Assembly: GCF_028476545.1 (NCBI RefSeq)
Contig: NW_026732528.1
Location: forward strand, 1 to 64,000
Origin: Physella acuta
Taxonomy: Eukaryota > Mollusca > Gastropoda > Physidae
Length of the DNA stretch: 64,000 bases
Direction of reading: 5' to 3'
The notes beneath the pieces were generated by a model, which was not told the origin of the DNA, ran no database searches, and was given only the letters and a program-made list of their open reading frames with translations. This document shows positions 10,401 through 19,700 of the stretch, piece by piece (within the stretch, counting starts at the first letter, position 1; each line of letters opens with the position of its first letter). A program made the position numbers and the translations under genes.

Positions 10401-13400
10401 AAACTTATTTATATCAAACATTTTATATTTAAAAGTGAAAAAACAAGTTTATTTATCAAAACTTCTTGTTAATCTACTTGCTTTACGTATAGCAATTATT
10501 AACAATTTGATAATTTGAAAAGATTTTTATTTTTAGTGTTGTAAGGTACACTAATCTTCACTCTGTTACAGTATTAAGAAAAAAAATTAATGTAAGTTTT
10601 TTTTATTTATAAAATCGCATTTCTCTTCATAGGTATTATGCATTTGTGATTGAATTTGAAACATTTTATGGAGCTTCTCCCCAAAAACCTTTGTGGGTTC
10701 GTGCTTACTATGATGAAATGGATAAGTTGAAGCCTAAGAGATTACCATTGACAGATATACACATCCATGAGCAATTTAAGAAAAATTTTGGAAACAAAAA
10801 AGCTATAAAATATAAGGTGAGTAGAAGAATAATCCCTCTCTAATCAGATTGTATGCATGTTTTATTTAGATTACTGCTGTCCTCCATAAAAAATTGAGAT
10901 ATTTACACTACTAATTAGATGACTATGTTTAATTGCTAGAAACAATTTATTTTAATTGTTTGTCTAGTTAACTGATGTTGTATAGATAAATGAGATAAAG
11001 ATTATGCAATAGAATTATCAACTTAGTCCAGATTTCTTACCATAATATGTGAGTAAGATTATGAAATAGAAACATCAGCGTAGATCAGATTTTTTTACAA
11101 TAACGTGAGAGAAATGATATAGGATGGATACATCAAAATAGAGCAGATTTAAAAAAAAAAATTTCTTTACGAAAGTAAAATGTAAAAACTCATGGAATAA
11201 ACAAGAAAAAATGCCAATTGTGATAGAGTTAAGGAAAAAAAAATTCCCATTATCATTAACAGAACTTGAGACTTTAAATATTTATCCTTTTAATTTGATA
11301 GACGCCTGTGGTAGGAATCAGAGTCTGCGCTCAAAGAGGTCTGATAGCCATGTTCAATACATTAACCCGCAAAATATCTGGGTCCCGCATTGGCAAGCAA
11401 GATGAACAAGGCTTGTCTCTATTACATCATGCAGCCATTCACAATAGACCACAGGTCATTACCCTTCTGCTCATGCTGTTAACAGATGTCAATGTCAGGA
11501 GGAATAACATCATGTCATCAGGTACACTGTGATGGGGTCTATACATCTTTGTTTGATGGGTCTATACATCTTTGTTTGATGGGGTCTATACATCTTTGTT
11601 TGATGGGGTCTATACATCTTTGATGGGTGCTACACAGCTTTGTTTAATGGGGTATATACATCTTTGTTTGATGGGGTCTATACATCTTTGTTTGATGGGG
11701 TCTATACATCTTTGTTTGATTGGTGCTACATAGCTTTGTTTGATGGGTCTATACATCTTTGTTTGATGGGTCTATATATCTTTGTTTGATGGGGTCTATA
11801 CATCTTTGTTTGATGGGGTCTATAAATCTTTGTTTGATGGGGTCTATACATCTTTGTTTGATGGGGTCTATCTATCTTTGTTTGATGGGTGCTACACAGC
11901 TTTGTTTAATGGGTGCAAGTACAACACCTTGATGGGTGCTAGTACAATCTTTTTTTTTTAATGGGTGCTTTTGCTAGTTATTTTTTTATGTGTGCTAGTT
12001 CTACACTATGATGAGTGCTGGTACTATGCTAAGCTTTTCAAACCAATGACCTAATGTCTTGACCAGTGGTGTAAAGTTATCTTATTCTCATATTGGAATT
12101 GTGGTCTAAAAACTTTGAATTTGAAATTTCTTCCTCTCACTATATGATCAGATCAATGGACACGTTTATATTGACTATTAGAAAGGCTACTATCTGTTAA
12201 AAAAATGTATTTTTAACAACTGTTTATAAAATCAATTATTTGTTCATATCTGCATTTAGCTTATACAAAAGCAACTCAAGACATAAAAGAGCCGAGAAGT
12301 AGCATAGAACTTTTATTTGTAAGAAGTGAAGTCAAAAAATTTGATAAAAATGATGGTATTTTCTTTTGTTTCATCTGATTCCTGTTGAATTTTATTGGTT
12401 TGATAAGAATTTTTTCATTTTGATGAAATTGAGCCAGTAGCGTAGCGAGGGGGGTGGGGGGGACATATGTCCCCGGGCGCCGACCTTAGGGGGTGCCAAA
12501 ATGGGTTGGAAAAATAAATTGAAAGGTTGAGAGGGGTGCATATAGAAAGTTTGAGGGGGGGGGGGTGTAAATCGAAATCTTTTGTCCCCGGGCACAGGGA
12601 AGGGTCGCTACGCCTCTGAATTTAGCATACACTAAGCTTGAATGCTTGATAATTTTGAAATTTTATTGAAAATTATTTTGAGTTTAATTTTTCAGTTAAT
12701 TTGAGTATATTACTATTAAAATATTAAGGTTCTTTTGAAATAATATTTAATTAATTCTTTTTTACTCATTTCTGCTCTTTATTTACCAATAGATGTGCAT
12801 ACTGCTTTAAAGGGTGTTAAAAATATTTAAAATGTGGTTATTTTTCAATAAACATATTTCATAAGCATATATAAGCATATATATAATTTATATTATTTCA
12901 ATATGATTACCAAGCCAAGACTAATAGCAGCTAAAACTCCATCTTCTCTCAGGACCCACTGCTCTGCACATGGCAGCCCGGTGTGGGTCTGTTGATGCTG
13001 TGAGTTGTCTGTTGGCTAACCATGCAAACCTAATGGCATACGACCAAGATGGCTGGGCACCAATCCACCATGCTGCATTCTTTGATCACTCCATCATTGT
13101 CCGGCTGATGCTGCGCAAATGTGGAGACTTGCTGGAACTAACGACCACTAACGAGTTTGTACACTTATGTTGTCTAACTACAAAATTTTCATAAAACTGT
13201 TCATCTTATGGATGTAAAATAAAAAAATGTGTTTAGTACTTGTGCAGGTAGAACTGATATATGTGTCCATATTCCAGACTGCTGTCCACTCCTCTCCTGT
13301 TGGCTGCCAGCTCTGGCGCCCTGTCGGTGGTCAAATGTTTGATTAATTCTGGGGCTGACATCAGCGCGAAAGATGTTGAGGGAAATAATGTGGTGATACT

Positions 13401-13726
13401 TGCGGCGCTGAGGTTCCACACATTTGTCTTGGAATATCTCATTGAATTAAACCATCCAGATGCCCCTGTATGGACTATTTTAGTGGGTTAGTCTCTTCAG
13501 ATATTAATTGGTTAATTAATTGTCTTCTCATATTTTAGATAGTTGGTCTACTCATACTTTGTTGGTCAGTTTCTCTAATCCAAGTCTCAATGGCTTCATT
13601 AGTCACCCGCTACTCACACTCTCTTCGTTTCTTGATAGTAAGCCAAAGTATTTAGATTTTACTCTCCAATAATTACATAAATATATACTTATACCAATGA
13701 TTTATATTTTATACAAACTATATAGG

Positions 13727-13766
<40 letters not shown>

Positions 13767-16700
13767 TGTATTTTAATGTATGCATTTGCTGTGTAGAAAT
13801 GCTGAATGACAGTGGTATGGTAAAGAAAGACAGTGCTGTGAAATGTCTTGAAGTTCTATCAACATCCAAACCTCACCATTGGAAATGTATATTGGATGCT
13901 GGTAATAATTGAGTTATATTTAACTTAAATGTCACATCATTTTGTAAAAGACTTTCTGAGCTAAAGCTTTATGTTAAGTTGGTTTGTACTTCAATCAAAT
14001 ATTCTGAAATGTTTTTCATAATTCTAACACTCCCATTGTTAAACATCATAAAACAAATAGTTTTTTTAACCATAGAACTTAAGATGGATGCCATTGTGTT
14101 TGTCTTACCAGATGGGATTCCAGCATTGGTGCGGCTACTTAACATTGAGAATGATGAGCTCCAGTCTGTGGCTGCCTCTGTCATCTGCAACACGTCAGAG
14201 AATGAGACAGTTAGACAAGCCTTATCTGCTGCTAATGCCTCCCCCATCTTAATCAAACTGTTGAGGTCACATGTTGATGACATTCAATCTAGGGCAGCCA
14301 TTATTTTGGCTGACCTGTCCTGTGTGGACCAGAACCAGGTACTCTACTGTTAGTGTCCTGTGCGGCTGACCTCTCCTGTTCTGCTGACCTCTCCTGTGTG
14401 GCTGACCTCTCCTGTGTGGCTGACCTCTCCTGTGCGGCTGACCTCTCCTGTGTGGCTGACCTCTCCTGTGTGGCTGACCTCTCCTGTGTGGCTGACCTCT
14501 CTTGTGTGGCTGACCTCTCCTGTGTGGCTGACCTCTCATGTGTGGCCACTGTTATTGGTTGTTGGTTGACCTCTCCTGGCTGACCTATCCTGTGTGGCTG
14601 ACCTATCCTGTGTGGCTGACCTCTCCTGTGTGGCTGGCCTCTCCTGTGTGGCTGACCTCTCCTGTTTGGCTGACCTCTCCTGTGTGGCTGGCCTCTCTTG
14701 TGTGGCTGACCTCTCCTGTTCGGCTGACCTCTCCTGTGTGGCTGACCTCTCCTGTGTGGCTGACCTCTCCTGTGTGGCTGACCTCTCCTGTGTGGCTGAC
14801 CTCTCCTGTGCGGCTGACCTCTCCTGTGTGGCTGGCCTCTCCTGTGTGGCTGACCTCTCCTGTGTGGCTGACCTCTGCTGTGTGGCTGACCTCTCCTGTG
14901 TGGCTGACCTCTCCTGTGCGGCTGACCTCTCCTGTGCGGCTGACCTCTCCTGTGTGGCTGACCTCTCCTGTGCGGCTGACCTCTCCTGTGCGGCTGACCT
15001 CTCCTGTGCGGCTGACCTCTCCTGTGTGGCTGGCCTCTCCTGTGTGGCTGACCTCTCCTGTGTGGCTGACCTCTGCTGTGTGGCTGACCTCTCCTGTGTG
15101 GCTGACCTCTCCTGTGTGGCTGACCTCTCCTGTGCGGCTGACCTCTCCTGTGCGGCTGACCTCTCCTGTGCAGCTGACCTCTCCTGTGCGGCTGACCTCT
15201 CCTGTGTGGCTGACCTCTCCTGTGTGGCTGACCTCTCCTGTGTGGCTGACCTCTCCTGTGTGGCTGACCTCTCCTGTGTGGCTGACCTCTCCTGTGTGGC
15301 TGACCACTCCTGTGTGGCTGACCACTCCTGTGTGGCTGACCACTCCTGTGTGGCTGACCTCTCATGTGTGGCCACTGTTATTGGTTGTTCTTTGACCTCT
15401 CCTGGCTGACCTATCCTGTGTGACTGACTTCTCCTGTGTGGCCACTGTTATTGATCTCTCCTGTGTGGCTGACCTCTCCTGTGCGGCTGACCTCTCCTGT
15501 GCGGCTGACCTCTCCTGTGCAGCTGACCTCTCCTGTGCGGCTGACCTCTCCTGTGTGGCTGACCTCTCCTGTGTGGCTGACCTCTCCTGTGTGGCTGACC
15601 ACTCCTGTGTGGCTGACCTCTCCTGTGCGGCTGACCTCTCCTGTGTGGCTGACCTCTCCTGTGTGGCTGACCTCTCCTGTGTGGCTGACCTCTCCTGTGT
15701 GGCTGACCACTCCTGTGTGGCTGACCACTCCTGTGTGGCTGACCTCTCATGTGTGGCCACTGTTATTGGTTGTTCTTTGACCTCTCCTGGCTGACCTATC
15801 CTGTGTGACTGACTTCTCCTGTGTGGCCACTGTTATTGATCTCTCCTGTGTGGCTACTATTATTGTTTTTTTTTTGTTTATTTCTCTTTACCTTTCGACC
15901 ATCTTTACAAATATTTATAACTATACCTCTTTCACTTTGTAAAAGACCTTGATAGCTGAAAATGATGGGGTTCCATTTTCTATTTCTATAGATTTCAATT
16001 GATTTCTTTCAGACCCTGATAGCTGAAAATGGTGGGATTCCAGTTACTATATCAATTGATTTCTTTCAGACCCTGATAGCTGAAAATGGTGGGATTCCTC
16101 CTCTGGTGGAGCTGCTGAGCTCTGATCTGGAGGATGTCCTGGTCAATGCTGTCAATTGTCTGCGGGTGTTGTGTATAGGGAATCGTGCTAATCAAGATGC
16201 AGTGGCTCACTACGGAGGCTTGCAACCTCTGGTGGATTTTTTAGATGTTCCCTCAGGTCTGTTGTAGACTCAAGCTAAATCATAAAATTTAGATGTTTCC
16301 TTTGGTCTGTTGTAGAAGCAAACTGAATCATAAAATTTAGATGTTTCCTTTGGTCTGTTGTAGAAGCAAACTAAATCATAAAATCAGGTCTGTTGTAGAC
16401 TCAAACTGAATCATAAAATTTAGATATTTCCTTGGGTCAGTTGTAGACTCAAACTGAATCATAAAATTTAGATGTTTCCTTTGGTCTGTTGTAGAAGCAA
16501 ACTGAATCATAAAATTTAGATGTTTCCTTTGGTCTGTTGTAGAAGCAAACTAAATCATAAAATTTAGATGTTTCCTTTGGTCTGTTGTAGAAGCAAACTG
16601 AATCATAAAATTTAGATGTTTCCTTTGGTCTGTTGTAGAAGCAAACTGAATCATAAAATTTAGATGTTTCCTTTGGTCTGTTGTAGAAGCAAACTAAATC

Positions 16701-19700
16701 ATAAAATCAGGTCTGTTGTAGACTCAAACTGAATCATAAAATTTAGATATTTCCTTGGGTCAGTTGTAGACTCAAACTGAATCATAAAATTTAGATGTTT
16801 CCTTTGGTCTGTTGTAGAAGCAAACTGAATCATAAAATTTAGATATTCCTTCAGGTCTGATGTAGACTCTAAATCATACATTTTAGATGTTCCCTCAGGT
16901 CTGTATTACACTCAAACTGAATCATAAAATATATAGCCTAAATGCTTAATTCTGATAGGATGCATTTTTAAAAGATAATTCCTAACTAGTATTATATAGA
17001 TCAAACCTAACTTGACTTACAATACAATAACAATTTGTATTACAATACATTTTATATATAAGACTAAAAATGGTATCACAATAAGTTATTTAGATGACCA
17101 CTTAAGTTTATCACAAAAGTTTTTAATTCAAATAACCTTAGTATTTGTATTAAAAAGCCATTTAGATGGGCCTTGTTTTAAAACAACAGTTTTGAATGTA
17201 AATGACACCTAATTTTTTATCACCAAAACTTTTGATTTAGATGACCCTTAACTTTATCGACAAAACTTTAAGTGACCCCCCAATTTTATCACCAATACTT
17301 TGATTAGATGACTCATAAATTTATCTCTAAAAGTGTGTTTAGATGACCTTTAACCTTGTCACCAAAACTTAGTTTAGATGACCTTTAACCTTGACACCAA
17401 AACTTTGTTTAGATGACCTGCAAGCAGGATCAGCAGCTGCTTTGGCTGCAGTCTCATCAAAGAACACAGAAAACCAAAACGCTATCATCAAAGGGGAGGC
17501 TCATAAGTATGTTGTCAAGTTTTTAACTTTTAGATGTAGTTGATAAAAAGTTGACATCCACCCATAGTTGATTAAAAGTTGACATCCACCCATAGTTGAT
17601 AAAAAGGTGACATCCACCCATAGTTGATAAAAAGGTGACATCCACCCATGGTTGATTAAAATAATATCCACAACCCAGGGTGTCATCAGTTGTTTAAAAA
17701 AGACAATGAAAAAAAAAATGTGCATCTAGTAATGTTGCTACTGTAAAACTACCATTTTGTTAGTCACAGTTATTGTATTGTATTGAAGTAAGCATGAAAT
17801 TTGTGTGGTTGCAAAAATTTTATTACTGTAGTTTTCCATTAAAGAACCTTTGCAATGTTTTGATTGTAGACCACTGGTAGAACTGATCAAAAACAGCCGG
17901 TCCACGACCGTGCAAGTCAAAGCTGCAAGTGCTCTTGAGGCTTTGGCAAGTCTAAATCCCTACTGTCAAAAACAGTTTCTACAACTTGATGCACCCAAAG
18001 CTCTAATACGTCTTTTAAAGGTAAGCAGATAGTCAGATTTGTTTGGACAAGTATACAATATAAAAACAAATTCACTAAATAAAGATTTCATTTTACTTTT
18101 ACTGAACAAAAAATTTAAGAAACTAGAGTCATAAGGAAATGATTACATAAAAGAAAAATTCTTGTTTTTAAGAAAAACGCAAACTAGGATGCTAGACATA
18201 TGATCAACATGTTTCATCTATACTAGAACTTGTATGTTAGGTATATGATCAATATGTTTCAGAATGTTTATGTTGAAGTTCGTGAGCAAGGTGCTTGTGC
18301 ACTTTGGGCACTAGCAGGCAACACCAAAACCCAACAAAAATACATCGCAGAAAGGATCACCATAACCCACATCATTCAGATGTTACTGGAGCCCACAGAG
18401 AAACTTCTCTATGTTGGTAAGCTTGGACTGTCATGCTATAATCTAGACTGTCTTTATTATTGTAAGCTTGGACTGTCATGCTCTCCTCTAGACTGTTTTT
18501 GTTATTGTAAGCTTGTACTGTCATGCTATAATCTAGACTGTCTTTATTATTGTAAGCTTGGACTGTCATGCTCTCCTCTAGACTGTTTTTATTATTGTAA
18601 GCTTGGACTGTCATGCTGTCCTCTAGAATGTTTTTATTATTGTAAGCTTGTACTGTCATGCTGTCCTTTACACTGTCTATTATTGTAAGCTTGTCATATT
18701 ATCCTCTTAATTTGAGAAGATTTTTCATATGTAAAATCACCTAGACATAAAACAGTAAAATACCTGCATATTTAATTATAATAATTCCCTCTTGGCCAGA
18801 CATTACTCAGGAGGCTGGCTGTAATTGAGCACATGTTGTGTTGCTGCCCACAGGTTGTATGACAGCAATAGCGCTAGGCTCAGAAAACATGGCCAACCAA
18901 AACAAGCTGGCTGCTGCTGATGCCTTCTCCCAGCTAGTAAGGTTACTGCGGTCACCAAAGACATCCCAGAAGGTCCTTCACATGGTCATCAAAGTCTTGG
19001 GGATTTTGTGTGTTGGTAAGCTTCATCTTCATGTTTGTTAATAAGTTTAAAATCTTTTTATCATGTGTTCTATTTGTAACTGTTCTCACACTAAAGTTCT
19101 GATTAGATTAAAACAGAGTTATCCAGATCTTGCAATGTACTTTTGTTCTTTTTTCTAATAATTACATCATTTTTATATTTCACCAATACATTACATAAAC
19201 TTTTATTTTTCTAAAATTTGAGGTGTTGCTTATCGAAACAACAAAGTTACTCAGAATAAGATAGCAGAGGAGGGAGGGATCCATGTGCTGGTCAACCTTC
19301 TAGCCAAGCCGCCAAATGATGAGATTCAGGTCGAGGTGGCCATAACACTTGGTTATGTCATCCTAAGCAATAAAGAAAACCAGGAGAAATTGGCAGAGGA
19401 ACCCAATTTCAAGTTTGACACACTTTTAAACCTGCTGAGGGCTAAAGATGAGGTACATCTGATTTAATAGCCTGTTGTAATTGTTCCCACTTTTTAAAGA
19501 ACAATTGTGAGACTTAGCTAACAACTGATTTCATGTCTTGTAATTGTTCCCACTTTTTAAAGAACAATTGTGAGACTTAGCTAACAACTGATTTCATGTC
19601 TTGTAATTGTTCCCACTTTTTAAAGAACAATTGTGAGACTTAGCTAACAACTGATTTCATGTCTTGTAATTTGTTCCCACTTTTAAAAGAAAAATTGTGA

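Larger units (their letters stand above)
11302..13486 (+). other. ANKAR ankyrin-repeat exons (9-11)
   Basis: Exons 9 to 11 encode tandem ankyrin repeats recognisable by G(L/P)(S/T)xLHHAA/LHMAA turns. These are GLSLLHHAAIHN, GPTALHMAARCG, GWAPIHHAAFFD, TPLLLAASSGAL and GNNVVILAALRF, each followed by a V-x-x-L-L helix. The phases (1/0, 1/2, 2/1) join cleanly. The block ends at ELNHPDAPVW, where the ARM region starts in the next exon. Exon 10 ends at GA|gtttgt and exon 11 begins after attccag. Intron 9 is the longest in this part (1.4 kb) and carries a minisatellite and a MITE. Confidence 0.9.

Noticed and set aside
14301-15365. Long - strand frame of RGQPHR repeats and related + strand frames
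   Set aside because: Product of the stop-free 18-bp minisatellite inside ANKAR intron 13.
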